Assembly (NCBI RefSeq): GCF_000239295.1 | Contig: NZ_JH417851.1 | Coordinates: 33,752 to 78,112, forward strand | Reading direction: 5' to 3' | Source of the DNA: Flavonifractor plautii ATCC 29863 | GTDB lineage: Bacteria; Bacillota; Clostridia; Oscillospirales; Oscillospiraceae | DNA: 44,361 nt | In this document: positions 15,355 to 22,632 of the stretch, one piece after another | How positions within the stretch are numbered: the first letter of the stretch is position 1 | How the letters are laid out: each line of letters opens with the position of its first letter | The notes under the pieces: model-generated | Told to the model about the DNA's origin: nothing | Databases searched by the model: none | Seen by the model: the letters and a program-made list of their open reading frames with translations, nothing else | Position numbers and translations under genes: made by a program

Positions 15355-16110
15355 ATGGAAGAACAGGAATTATTATGGTCGTCCTCCCAGCAGGAGTTGG
15401 TACGGGGTATCGCCCTGCGGGATGGACAGTACCGCTGCCTCCTCTGCGGAGTCGCCTTCCCCCAGGGGGAGGTCTTTCCCCGCGGGGGCCGCTTCTATGA
15501 TGCCGAGGCCATGGCAGCCCTCCATCTCCGGGAGGCCCATGGCTCCGTGCTGGAGCATCTGCTCCACCGGAACCCCGGTCTGCTGGGGCTATCCGAGGTT
15601 CAGTTGGAGCTGCTCCGCATGCTCGCGGAGGGCTGCACGGATAAGGAAATCGCTGCGCAGAAGAGGGTTTCCCCCTCCACCGTGCGCAATCACCGCTTCA
15701 AGCTCCGGGAAAAGGAGCGGCAGGCCCGACTCTTTTTGGCCCTGATGGAGCTACTGCGCACCAGCCGCATCTCCAGCCCGGTGGATACCGGCTTTTGCCA
15801 CCCCCATCCCACTGCGTCCATGGTTGATGCGCGCTACGCCGTTACTGAGGAGGAGCGGCAGGCCATCCTGGCCGCCTGTTTCGACGAGGCCGGCGCCTTG
15901 CGCCAGTGGCCTGCCCGTGAGAAGCGCAAGTTGGTCGTACTCAGCGCCATCGCTGAGCAGTTCACGCCCGGCCGACAGTATACGGAGAAGGAGGTCAACC
16001 GGCTGCTGGGCCGGATCTATGAGGACTTTCCCTACCTCCGCCGCCTGTTGATCGAATACGGCTTTCTGGAGCGCACCGCCTCCGGCTCCGCCTACTGGCG
16101 CAAGGAGTAG
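15355..16110 (+). CDS. LuxR-type regulator with zinc-finger-like N-terminus and DUF2087
   Basis: This 251-residue predicted transcription factor has three parts. The N-terminus carries C28LLC31 and, after 25 residues, H57LREAH62, a C2H2-like arrangement that could bind zinc. Residues ~78-122 form a LuxR/GerE helix-turn-helix (LSEVQLELLRMLAEGCTDKE, IAAQKRVSPSTVRNHRFKLR). The end (~180-250, EKRKLVVLSAIAEQF, YTEKEVNRLLGRIYEDFPYL) matches DUF2087. The ATG at 15355 is chosen; an in-frame GTG at 15343 is possible because the ribosome-binding site is weak. The MFS exporter starts 3 bp after its stop, so this is probably the exporter's regulator. The ligand is unknown. Confidence 0.85.
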   Translation: MEEQELLWSSSQQELVRGIALRDGQYRCLLCGVAFPQGEVFPRGGRFYDAEAMAALHLREAHGSVLEHLLHRNPGLLGLSEVQLELLRMLAEGCTDKEIAAQKRVSPSTVRNHRFKLREKERQARLFLALMELLRTSRISSPVDTGFCHPHPTASMVDARYAVTEEERQAILAACFDEAGALRQWPAREKRKLVVLSAIAEQFTPGRQYTEKEVNRLLGRIYEDFPYLRRLLIEYGFLERTASGSAYWRKE

Positions 16111-16113
16111 GCG

Positions 16114-17301
16114 GTGGGCCGGGCTGTCGGCGGCCGGGCCGCCGCCCTCCTGCTGGCCGGACGAACGGTTTCCCGGTTCGGCTCCTCCTTTTATCTGGTC
16201 GCCCTGCCCCTCTATGTGCTCGAGCGCACCGGGAGTCTGGGGGCGTCCGGCCTTTTCTTCACCCTGACCAGCCTTCCGCCCCTGCTGGCCGTTCCCTTCC
16301 TGGGGCCGCTTGTGGAGCGCGCCCACCGGAAAGGATTGCTGATCCTCTGTGATTTTGGTGCCAGCGCGCTCTGTGCCCTTCTCCTGCTTTTCCCCGGCCC
16401 CCCGCTCCCCTTCCTCCTTGCGGGCACCATGCTTTTTCACCTGCTGTCCCATTTGTTCGAAATTGCATCCAAGGTTCTCTTTTCGGAGCTGTGTCCACCG
16501 GAGCGCCTCTCCTCCCTCAATGGAATCAAAAGCCTGCTGGATTACGGCGCGGCGGTACTGGCCCCTGCGACGGGCGCGCTTTTGTTTGGACTGTGTGGAT
16601 TCCGGGCCATCCTCCTGCTGTGCGCGCTGGCCTACGGCCTCTCCGCCCTCCAGGAGTGCTTCATTCCCTACGCGCCGCGCCCCATCCAGCAGGCGGAACC
16701 GCCCCGCCTGCGGGCCGGTATTCGATATCTGCTGGGCCGACGGGAATTGTTCTCCCTCTTTCTTCTGGTGATGGCCCTCAACTTTTTTGTAGCCAACAGC
16801 GAGGAGATCATCTTCCCCGGCATTCTGGTGGAGCTGTACCAGTTTCCAGAGTCCCGATACGGCCTGGCGGTCTCCGCCTCCACCGCCGGAACCCTGCTGG
16901 CCAGCCTGTTCCTGATCCGGGCGGCCCGCCTCCGCCCCCTGGAACACCTGCGCGCCCTGTTTCTGGTCAACAGCGCCCTGATGGCCGCCCTTGGTCTGGC
17001 CGCGCCCCTTCTGCGTTCCGTTCCAAAGCTTTACTTTGTCCTCTTCTTCACCTTCCAGCTTTTGATCGGCTGGCTCACCGCCTGCATCAACGTCCCGCTG
17101 ATCTCCTATTTCCAAACCCGGGTACCGCTGGAACAGCAGGGGCGGTTCTTTGCCCTGCTCGCCTTCTTCTCCGGGATACTGATCCCCCTGGGCATCTCCT
17201 ATACCGGAGTCCTGGCCGACTGGCTGGGTCCAGGCGCGGCCTATGCCTGCAACAATCTCTGTGTCATTGTTCTGGTACTTCTGGTAAGGCTTCCGGCCTG
17301 A
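16114..17301 (+). CDS. MFS transporter, drug-efflux type
   Basis: This 395-residue, 12-helix major facilitator resembles the MefA/Bmr-like macrolide-efflux branch. It starts at GTG 16114, six bases after AAGGAG within the end of the preceding gene, so translation is coupled. The first loop shows RFGSSFYLVALPLYVLERTG and the characteristic loop 2-3 reads PFLGPLVERAHRKGLLILCD, close to the G-x-L-x-D-R-x-x-R-k/r motif A. The second half begins around RRELFSLFLLVMALNFF. The neighbour regulator with DUF2087 supports a detoxification role, but substrate specificity is unknown. A bidirectional terminator follows. Confidence 0.88.
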   Translation: MGRAVGGRAAALLLAGRTVSRFGSSFYLVALPLYVLERTGSLGASGLFFTLTSLPPLLAVPFLGPLVERAHRKGLLILCDFGASALCALLLLFPGPPLPFLLAGTMLFHLLSHLFEIASKVLFSELCPPERLSSLNGIKSLLDYGAAVLAPATGALLFGLCGFRAILLLCALAYGLSALQECFIPYAPRPIQQAEPPRLRAGIRYLLGRRELFSLFLLVMALNFFVANSEEIIFPGILVELYQFPESRYGLAVSASTAGTLLASLFLIRAARLRPLEHLRALFLVNSALMAALGLAAPLLRSVPKLYFVLFFTFQLLIGWLTACINVPLISYFQTRVPLEQQGRFFALLAFFSGILIPLGISYTGVLADWLGPGAAYACNNLCVIVLVLLVRLPA

Positions 17302-17306
17302 AGCGA

Positions 17307-17343
17307 ACAAAGCCCGCAGGATTTTATATCCCGCGGGCTTTGT
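17307..17343. terminator. Bidirectional terminator between convergent genes
   Basis: Arms ACAAAGCCCGC (17307-17317) and GCGGGCTTTGT (17333-17343) enclose a T-rich loop and separate the MFS gene from the leftward DUF2344 gene. Confidence 0.8.
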
Positions 17344-17353
17344 TTGTTGTCTC

Positions 17354-18019
17354 TTATTCCCAGGTCTGAAACTGGCCGTCCAGCACCGCGCGGCGGTGGA
17401 AGATGACGAAGTCGGGGGCGGCGTCGGGACAGTGCTCCCGGATGGCCGCCACCACCAGCTCCGGGTTGAGGCCGGGATTCTGGGCCCGGAGCACCAGGTC
17501 CAGGGCGATGGTGTCCCGCCGCTCCTCCACGGTTGCCCTAGCGATCAGGGGAATGAGGTCCACCTCGGTAAAGCCGCTCTTGGCCTTCTTGCTCCTTTTG
17601 GTCATCACCAGGCAGTCCCGGGCCAGCAAATCCCGGATGGCGCTCTCCGCGCCGAAGGGGGCCCCCGCCTCATACTCCAGGGTGACGATATAGTTGACGT
17701 AGCACAGCTCCTTCACCGGCCGCACCGCCTCATAGCAACGCTGGATGGTGATGCCCGCGGGCAGGGCGGCGTTCATCTTCGCCGGCACCTGATCCAGCGG
17801 GGTGTCCAGCACCTGGCACTCCAGTACCTCGCACCCGCTGGAGAAGCCCACCGACAGGGGCAGAGGGATGGAGACAAAGGCGTGGGGATTGAAGCCCTCG
17901 GTGTGCTTGATGGCGATCCCCGCCCGGAGGAAGGAGCGCTGGAAGGTGCGCATCAGATCCAGATGGGAGATAAACTTGGCGGTGTCCGCCTTGCTGAACG
18001 CTAATCTATGCTTCGGCAT
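17354..18019 (-). CDS. TIGR03936/DUF2344 radical-SAM-linked protein
   Basis: This 221-residue protein of the DUF2344 family almost always occurs next to, or fused with, the TIGR03960 radical SAM enzyme. Recognisable stretches are RLAFSKADTAKFISHLDLMR, GFNPHAFVSIPLPLSVGFSS and EVLECQVLDTPLD. It starts 14 bp inside the end of the radical SAM gene, indicating coupled translation and probably a joint function. No biochemical role is known to me; an RNA- or ribosome-related modification has been suspected because homologues lie next to RNase G and L21 genes in many Clostridia. Those neighbours are absent here. Confidence 0.9.
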   Translation of the reverse strand: MPKHRLAFSKADTAKFISHLDLMRTFQRSFLRAGIAIKHTEGFNPHAFVSIPLPLSVGFSSGCEVLECQVLDTPLDQVPAKMNAALPAGITIQRCYEAVRPVKELCYVNYIVTLEYEAGAPFGAESAIRDLLARDCLVMTKRSKKAKSGFTEVDLIPLIARATVEERRDTIALDLVLRAQNPGLNPELVVAAIREHCPDAAPDFVIFHRRAVLDGQFQTWE

Positions 18020-19847
18020 CGCATTTCCCTCCCGGATAGAGCTTGTCCGCCCCGCAGCCGGTACACTGTACCCGGCAGTCGGGGGTGATCACCGCCTGAT
18101 AGGCCCGCTCCCGCTCCCGCCACAGGAAGGGCGTGGTCACGCCGGTGGAGGTGACCGACCAGGGCAGCACCTCGTCCTTTTCCCGCACCCGGTTGGCATA
18201 GAAGGCGGGGTCCAGGCCGCAGGCGTCAAAGGCCGCCATCCAGCGGTCAAAGTCAAAATACTCGCTCCAGGCGTCGAACTTGGCGCCCTGGCGCCAGGCC
18301 TCCTCAATCACGTCGGCCACCTGGCGGTCCCCCCGTGAGAACACTGCCTCCAGGAAACTGGTGTCCGGATCGTGCCAGTTGTAGCGGATGGAACGCCCCC
18401 GCATGTTGTCCCGCAGCAGCTTGACCCGCCGCCGGTACTCCTCCATGCTCACCTGGGCCTCCCACTGGAAGGCGGTGTGGGGCTTGGGTACAAAGCAGGC
18501 GGTGGACACGGTGATGGTCACCCCCCGCTTGGGGTTGGGGGTGCACTCCTTCCACGCCTTGTATACCTTCTCGGCCAGCTCGGCGATGCCCAGCACATCC
18601 TCGTCGGTCTCGGTGGGCAGGCCCAGCATGAAATAGAGCTTCACGCTGCTCCACCCGCCGGAGAAGGCGGTGCGGCAGGAGCGGAGGATCTCCTCCTCCG
18701 TCACATTCTTGTTGATGGCGTCCCGCAGGCGCTGGGTGCCCGCCTCCGGGGCAAAGGTCAGCCCCGACTTGCGCACATGCTGCACCCGCTCCATCAGGCC
18801 CAGGGAGAAGTTGTCCGCCCGCAGGGAGGGCAGGGACAGGGAGACCTTGTTGGGCTCACACCACTCCAGCAGGCCGTCGCACAGCCCCTCCAATGCCCGG
18901 TAGTCGCTGGTGGACAGGCTGGAGAGGGTCATCTCCTGGTAGCCGGAGTCCCGGCACGCCTCGATGCCCTGCTGGACCAGCCGCTGGGGATTGCGGGGGC
19001 GCACCGGCCGGTAGGCGTAGCCCGCCTGACAGAAGCGGCAGCCCCGGATGCAGCCGCGGAACACCTCCAGCATCACCCGGTCGTGGACGATCTCGGTGGA
19101 GGGTACAATGGTCTTCACCGGGAAATAGCTCTTGTCAAAGTCCTGGACGATGCGCTTGGTCACCCTGGCCGGAGCCCCCTCCAGCGGGGTGACGGCGGCC
19201 ACCGTGCCGTCGCCGTGATAGCTCACCTCGTAAAGAGAGGGCACATAGACGCCAGGAATCCGGGCCGCGGCGGTGAGGAACTCCTCCTTACCCCAGCCCT
19301 CCTCCCGGGCCTGGCGGTAGAGCTGGATAATCTCCACACTCACGTCCTCCCCTTCCCCCAGGACGAACAGATCCACAAAGGGGGCCAGGGGCTCTGGATT
19401 AAAGGCGCAGGTTCCCCCCGCCACCACGATGGGAGACAGCTCTGTCCGCTCCCCGCTGCGCAGGGGAAGGCCAGCCAGATCCAGCATGTTGAGCACATTG
19501 GTATAGGCCATCTCATAGCCCAGGGAGAAGCCGATCAGGTCGAAATCGGCGATGGAATCGCCGCTCTCCAGGCCGTACAGGGGAATCCCCTCCCGGCGCA
19601 TCTCCTCCTCCATGTCGCCCCAGGGGGCAAACACGCGCTCACACCACACCCCATCCATCTCGTTCATTAACCCGTAAAGGATACGCACGCCCAGATTGGA
19701 CATGCCGATCTCATAGGTGTCCGGGAAGCAGAGCGCGTAGCGCACATCCACCGCGCGCCGGTCCTTGACCACTGCGTTATACTCCCCTCCCGTATACCGG
19801 GCGGGCTTCTGAACCCGTGGGAGGATGTGTTCCAAAGTACGATTCAT
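18006..19847 (-). CDS. TIGR03960-family B12-binding radical SAM protein
   Basis: This 613-residue enzyme has an N-terminal cobalamin-binding-like domain (CFPDTYEIGMSNLGVRILYG) and a central radical SAM domain with the CxxxCxxC cluster motif EVFRGCIRGCRFCQAGYAYR (near residues 264-283). LTFAPEAGTQRLRDAINKNV and KLYFMLGLPTETDEDVL are typical for the family. The C-terminus ends CTGCGADKLYPGG, a second Cys pair. The reaction and substrate are not established. It is transcribed from its own TTGCAA promoter and overlaps the DUF2344 gene. The usual downstream RNase G and rplU-rpmA genes do not follow. Confidence 0.92.
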   Translation of the reverse strand: MNRTLEHILPRVQKPARYTGGEYNAVVKDRRAVDVRYALCFPDTYEIGMSNLGVRILYGLMNEMDGVWCERVFAPWGDMEEEMRREGIPLYGLESGDSIADFDLIGFSLGYEMAYTNVLNMLDLAGLPLRSGERTELSPIVVAGGTCAFNPEPLAPFVDLFVLGEGEDVSVEIIQLYRQAREEGWGKEEFLTAAARIPGVYVPSLYEVSYHGDGTVAAVTPLEGAPARVTKRIVQDFDKSYFPVKTIVPSTEIVHDRVMLEVFRGCIRGCRFCQAGYAYRPVRPRNPQRLVQQGIEACRDSGYQEMTLSSLSTSDYRALEGLCDGLLEWCEPNKVSLSLPSLRADNFSLGLMERVQHVRKSGLTFAPEAGTQRLRDAINKNVTEEEILRSCRTAFSGGWSSVKLYFMLGLPTETDEDVLGIAELAEKVYKAWKECTPNPKRGVTITVSTACFVPKPHTAFQWEAQVSMEEYRRRVKLLRDNMRGRSIRYNWHDPDTSFLEAVFSRGDRQVADVIEEAWRQGAKFDAWSEYFDFDRWMAAFDACGLDPAFYANRVREKDEVLPWSVTSTGVTTPFLWRERERAYQAVITPDCRVQCTGCGADKLYPGGKCDAEA

Positions 19848-19898
19848 GCCGAACCCTCTCCATGTATCTCGAAATCAATAGAAAATGCAGTAAATTGT

Positions 19899-19927
19899 AT
19901 TATACTATGTCTTTTCCCGCCTTGCAA
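19899..19927 (-). promoter_or_regulatory. Radical SAM operon promoter, TTGCAA-17-TATAAT
   Basis: Minus-strand -35 TTGCAA (19922-19927), 17-bp spacer, -10 TATAAT (19899-19904), about 50 bp before the ATG at 19845-19847. Confidence 0.78.
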
Positions 19928-19963
19928 CCCCCATTCAAAAGGAATTGCATTCCATCTTTCCAT

Positions 19964-21094
19964 CTACCCGGCCAGAAGGGCAGCGCATAGGCACAGGAGA
20001 ACCAATGCAGCCCCGTTGGCCGCAGTGAACAGCATCAGATAGCGCCCCGGCCTGGCCCCCGGCGTACGCAGGTAGACCTTAAGCGAGATGAGGCTGGCCA
20101 GCGAGGCAATGGGGGTCCCCAACCCGCCCAGGTTGGAGCCCACCAGAAGGCCGCGCCAGTCCGCTGTAAATCCGGACAGGAGCACTGCTGCCGGAACGTT
20201 GCTGATGATCTGGCTGGTCAGGCCGGTGGTCAGCGCCGTGTGGCCTTCCATCAAGGAGGCCAGGGCGGCATGTACCGGGCCGCAGGCCCCGATGTTTCCG
20301 GCAAACAGGAAGAAGCAGAAAAAGGTAGCAAGCAGGCCATAGTCCACCCTGCGAAACAATCCCCGGTCAAAGAGCAGCAGACCGCCCGCCACCACGGCCA
20401 ACAGCGCCGGATAGGGCAGCACCCGGAATACCGACAGCAGGCAGAGCACAAACAGGCCTGCCATCAGCCCCAGACGGCCCGGCCTCCGAAGCTCCGCCTG
20501 TTCCTGAAACCGGACCTGAATTCCCTCATCCCGGACACACAGGAGGGATGCGGCCGTCAGCGCAGCCAGGCTGACCAGGGTCAGCGGAAGCATGGTCCCA
20601 AAAAACTGTTCCGCCGTCAATTCGTAGTCGGCATAAAGATAGAGATTCTGCGGATTACCCACCGGGGTAGCCATGCTCCCAAGGTTGGCGGCCATGGTCT
20701 GGAGCACCACAAGGGGGGCCAGGTATTCCGTCCGTCCGATCAGCCCCAGCACCAGAACCGCAAATGGAACAAAGGTGATGAGCGCCACATCGTTGGTCAC
20801 CACCATGGACACAAAGAAAGGCAGCAGCACTAGGGCAAGGCTGACCAGGCGCATCCGCCGCTCCCCCGCCAGCAACCGCTGGGCCAGCACTGCAAAAACA
20901 CCGCACTCCTGCAGTCCCGCCACCACCGCCATCAGGCAGAACAGAAGGGTGAGTACCCGCCAGTCAATATAGTTCAGATAGGCCGGCGAGGGCGGATTGA
21001 GAAGCGTGGAAACTGCCGCGCAAACCGCCGCGATACAGAGTACCGGCTCCTTCCGCAGCAGGGCCAGCCACCTCCCCCTCTTCTCCTGAACCAT
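19964..21094 (-). CDS. SLC13/ArsB-NhaD-type membrane transporter
   Basis: This 376-residue permease of the ion-transporter superfamily has about ten helices. Visible features are WRVLTLLFCLMAVVAGLQEC, VSMVVTNDVALITFVPFAVL (the conserved TNDVAL motif), NLGSMATPVGNPQNLYLYAD (family G-N-P-Q-N signature) and the mirrored second half SQIISNVPAAVLLSG and SNLGGLGTPIASLASLISLK. These signatures fit anion (arsenite, citrate, dicarboxylate) or Na+/H+ antiporters; the substrate is not decidable. The ATG at 21092-21094 follows GAAGGGG; upstream in-frame codons lie before the predicted transcription start. The leader contains a terminator-like hairpin, suggesting attenuation. Confidence 0.82.
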   Translation of the reverse strand: MVQEKRGRWLALLRKEPVLCIAAVCAAVSTLLNPPSPAYLNYIDWRVLTLLFCLMAVVAGLQECGVFAVLAQRLLAGERRMRLVSLALVLLPFFVSMVVTNDVALITFVPFAVLVLGLIGRTEYLAPLVVLQTMAANLGSMATPVGNPQNLYLYADYELTAEQFFGTMLPLTLVSLAALTAASLLCVRDEGIQVRFQEQAELRRPGRLGLMAGLFVLCLLSVFRVLPYPALLAVVAGGLLLFDRGLFRRVDYGLLATFFCFFLFAGNIGACGPVHAALASLMEGHTALTTGLTSQIISNVPAAVLLSGFTADWRGLLVGSNLGGLGTPIASLASLISLKVYLRTPGARPGRYLMLFTAANGAALVLLCLCAALLAG

Positions 21095-21117
21095 CCATTC
21101 ATCCCCTTCCAAGTGCA

Positions 21118-21143
21118 AAGAAAAAGCCACCCCGGCGGGTGGC
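21118..21143 (-). terminator. Terminator-like hairpin in the transporter leader
   Basis: Arms GCCACCC (21126-21132) and GGGTGGC (21137-21143) with a 4-nt loop are followed on the minus strand by TTTTTCTTT. It lies between the transporter's predicted promoter and its start codon, so it is either the terminator of the upstream small gene or an attenuator. Confidence 0.75.
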
Positions 21144-21179
21144 CTTTCTCTCATGTTCGACAGCCGAATGCCATACATT

Positions 21180-21208
21180 AGTTTACTCGCTTCCCGCTCT
21201 GTGGTCAA
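21180..21208 (-). promoter_or_regulatory. Transporter promoter TTGACC-17-TAAACT
   Basis: Minus-strand -35 TTGACC (21203-21208) and -10 TAAACT (21180-21185) with a 17-bp spacer would start transcription near 21173, upstream of the hairpin at 21118-21143. Confidence 0.62.
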
Positions 21209-21236
21209 GAGCAAAGCGGCCCGCCGCCCCGCTCTT

Positions 21237-21443
21237 TCACGAGTGCCGGAAGTCCTCCACCACGTCGGCCAGATGTACCGGTGACAATCCCGCGCTGTTG
21301 CAGCATTCGGCCAGCCGGTTTACCTCCTGGAAGTCCGTGGATATCCGTCCCACGCAAATGCCATTCGTCCCCCGAATTCCGTACATCTGCGGGTGGGAGG
21401 CCACATCCAGGAATACACAATACGTCTTGTGGTTGTTTCTCAT
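21237..21443 (-). CDS. Small DUF6514-like protein
   Basis: This 68-residue protein has a pattern I associate with the clostridial DUF6514 family: MYGIRGTNGICVGRISTDFQ, EVNRLAECCNSAGLSPVHLA, then DVVEDF at the end. There is no signal peptide or membrane segment; it is likely a small cytosolic protein of unknown function. The ATG at 21441-21443 has GAGGAGAG seven bases upstream, which argues for real translation. A reading frame on the opposite strand over the same interval has no such features. It is divergent from the S24-type regulator. Confidence 0.65.
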   Translation of the reverse strand: MRNNHKTYCVFLDVASHPQMYGIRGTNGICVGRISTDFQEVNRLAECCNSAGLSPVHLADVVEDFRHS

Positions 21444-21629
21444 GTAAGCTCTCTCCTCATTCCTAATACTTTTCGGTGATAAACGACTGAATTCGACCAG
21501 GTTCTCTCCTTTGCCGTGGTATACTAACCGTTGCCCCTTTCAAGGTCAGTGTTTTTCGACCATCCCCCTATCTTGTATTTCCTTCCGTGCTAATCCCTAT
21601 ATTATGTATTTCGAGAGGAATGTCAATAC

Positions 21630-21680
21630 AATCCGGTTATTTTGACCGGTTCACCGGATTTTTTTACCACATCCGGTTAA
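21630..21680. promoter_or_regulatory. CCGG-containing operator cluster upstream of the S24-type regulator
   Basis: AATCCGGT (21630-21637) and ACCGGATT (21653-21660) form a 31-bp inverted repeat centred on ACCGGT (21645-21650). A further copy, ATCCGGTTAA, lies at 21671-21680, 28 bp before the start codon. Symmetric repeats directly in front of a repressor gene suggest autoregulation. Confidence 0.6.
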
Positions 21681-21707
21681 CTCATGTTCGTACAGGAGGG
21701 GTGTTCC

Positions 21708-22472
21708 ATGTCCATGACCGAAAAACTGGCCTACATCAAGAAGCTGCGCCACCTGACCACGGAGGAGATCGCACAGCAGTCAGGCGTTCCGCTGGGGACT
21801 CTGAACAAAATCTTTTCCGGTCAAACCAAAAATCCAGCCGTCGGGCCTGTGGACAAGATCACTCAGGTCCTGCGCATTCCCATACACTACCTTTTAGATG
21901 ACGAGCTTCCGATTGAATACCATGTCAGCACCTCCACGGACGATGGGATTTTACTGCTCTCCTCAGAGGAAATTCAATTTCTCATGAAATACCGGGATCT
22001 GGAGCCTCACAGCAAGCGGGCGGTGGATACCATGACCGAACTTCTCAATATGCCGCCTGGCCGGTTGGCAGGAAATCTGCCGGTCAAGCGGACCTTTTGC
22101 TATGTAACCGCTCCTCCCGGGGACTCCAACCCATTGGGTGACTCCTTTTTTCTGCGGCCTGTACTGATCCCCGAGACAGATGCCGCCGCCCGTGAGGCAG
22201 ACTTTGCCGTTCTGCTCACCAACGGCAGTATGGAGCCGCTCTACTCCGCCGGAACCATTCTGCTCTGCAAAAGGGAGCATGCCTCCCGCCAGGAATATGG
22301 CCTGTTTCTTCTCAATCAGGAGGCGTTCATTCGCCGCCTGTACTATAAACGGGGCATCACCAAACTGGTCGCCCCTAATCTGAACTTCAAAGACATTATC
22401 ATCCATGAGAACGACTCTCTGAAGTGTATCGGTACTATCACTGGCATCGCACACGGATGCCGGTGGGAATAG
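21708..22472 (+). CDS. XRE-family regulator with LexA/S24-like C-terminal domain
   Basis: This 254-residue repressor-like protein has an N-terminal helix-turn-helix (TEEIAQQSGVPLGTLNKIFS, residues ~18-37) and a C-terminal S24/LexA-type domain. The nucleophile Ser174 is in NGSMEPLYSAG. At the position of the catalytic Lys the sequence is EAFIRRLYYK, so Arg209 replaces Lys. No clear Ala-Gly cleavage site is seen, so self-cleavage is doubtful. The ATG at 21708 follows AGGAGG by eight bases. Operator-like CCGG repeats precede it and a strong terminator follows. It resembles phage-type repressors, but no phage genes are nearby. The neighbouring sulfotransferase has its own promoter. Confidence 0.88.
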   Translation: MSMTEKLAYIKKLRHLTTEEIAQQSGVPLGTLNKIFSGQTKNPAVGPVDKITQVLRIPIHYLLDDELPIEYHVSTSTDDGILLLSSEEIQFLMKYRDLEPHSKRAVDTMTELLNMPPGRLAGNLPVKRTFCYVTAPPGDSNPLGDSFFLRPVLIPETDAAAREADFAVLLTNGSMEPLYSAGTILLCKREHASRQEYGLFLLNQEAFIRRLYYKRGITKLVAPNLNFKDIIIHENDSLKCIGTITGIAHGCRWE

Positions 22473-22474
22473 CC

Positions 22475-22515
22475 GGGTCCACAGCCCGATTCGGGCTGTG
22501 GACCCGTTCTGTTTA
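22475..22515 (+). terminator. Terminator of the S24-type regulator
   Basis: Arms GGGTCCACAGCCCG (22475-22488) and CGGGCTGTGGACCC (22492-22505) with a 3-nt loop, followed by GTTCTGTTTA. Confidence 0.85.
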
Positions 22516-22559
22516 CGCCCATTTTCTGAGCCTGTCTCTCAAAATTTACATTTTAACTC

Positions 22560-22587
22560 TTGACACTTTCGCTGCGTCGGCTACTAT
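22560..22587 (+). promoter_or_regulatory. Sulfotransferase promoter TTGACA-16-TACTAT
   Basis: A perfect -35 TTGACA (22560-22565) is followed after 16 bp by TACTAT (22582-22587). The transcript would begin near 22594, at the AAGGAGG of the mini-ORF. Confidence 0.6.
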
Positions 22588-22603
22588 ATGGAAGGAGGAA
22601 GCT

Positions 22604-22618
22604 ATGGACTTTACATAA
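22604..22618 (+). other. Four-codon mini-ORF (M-D-F-T) in the sulfotransferase leader
   Basis: ATG GAC TTT ACA TAA follows a strong AAGGAGG (22592-22598) by five bases and ends 14 bp before the sulfotransferase ATG, in another frame. It might couple or limit translation of the main gene, which has only a weak AGGGG of its own. Real translation is unproven. Confidence 0.35.
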
Positions 22619-22632
22619 GGGGATGTCGTGCG

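Noticed and set aside
21139-21447. A 102-codon rightward frame over the DUF6514-like gene
   Set aside because: The leftward frame has a strong ribosome-binding site and a recognisable family pattern; the rightward one has neither.
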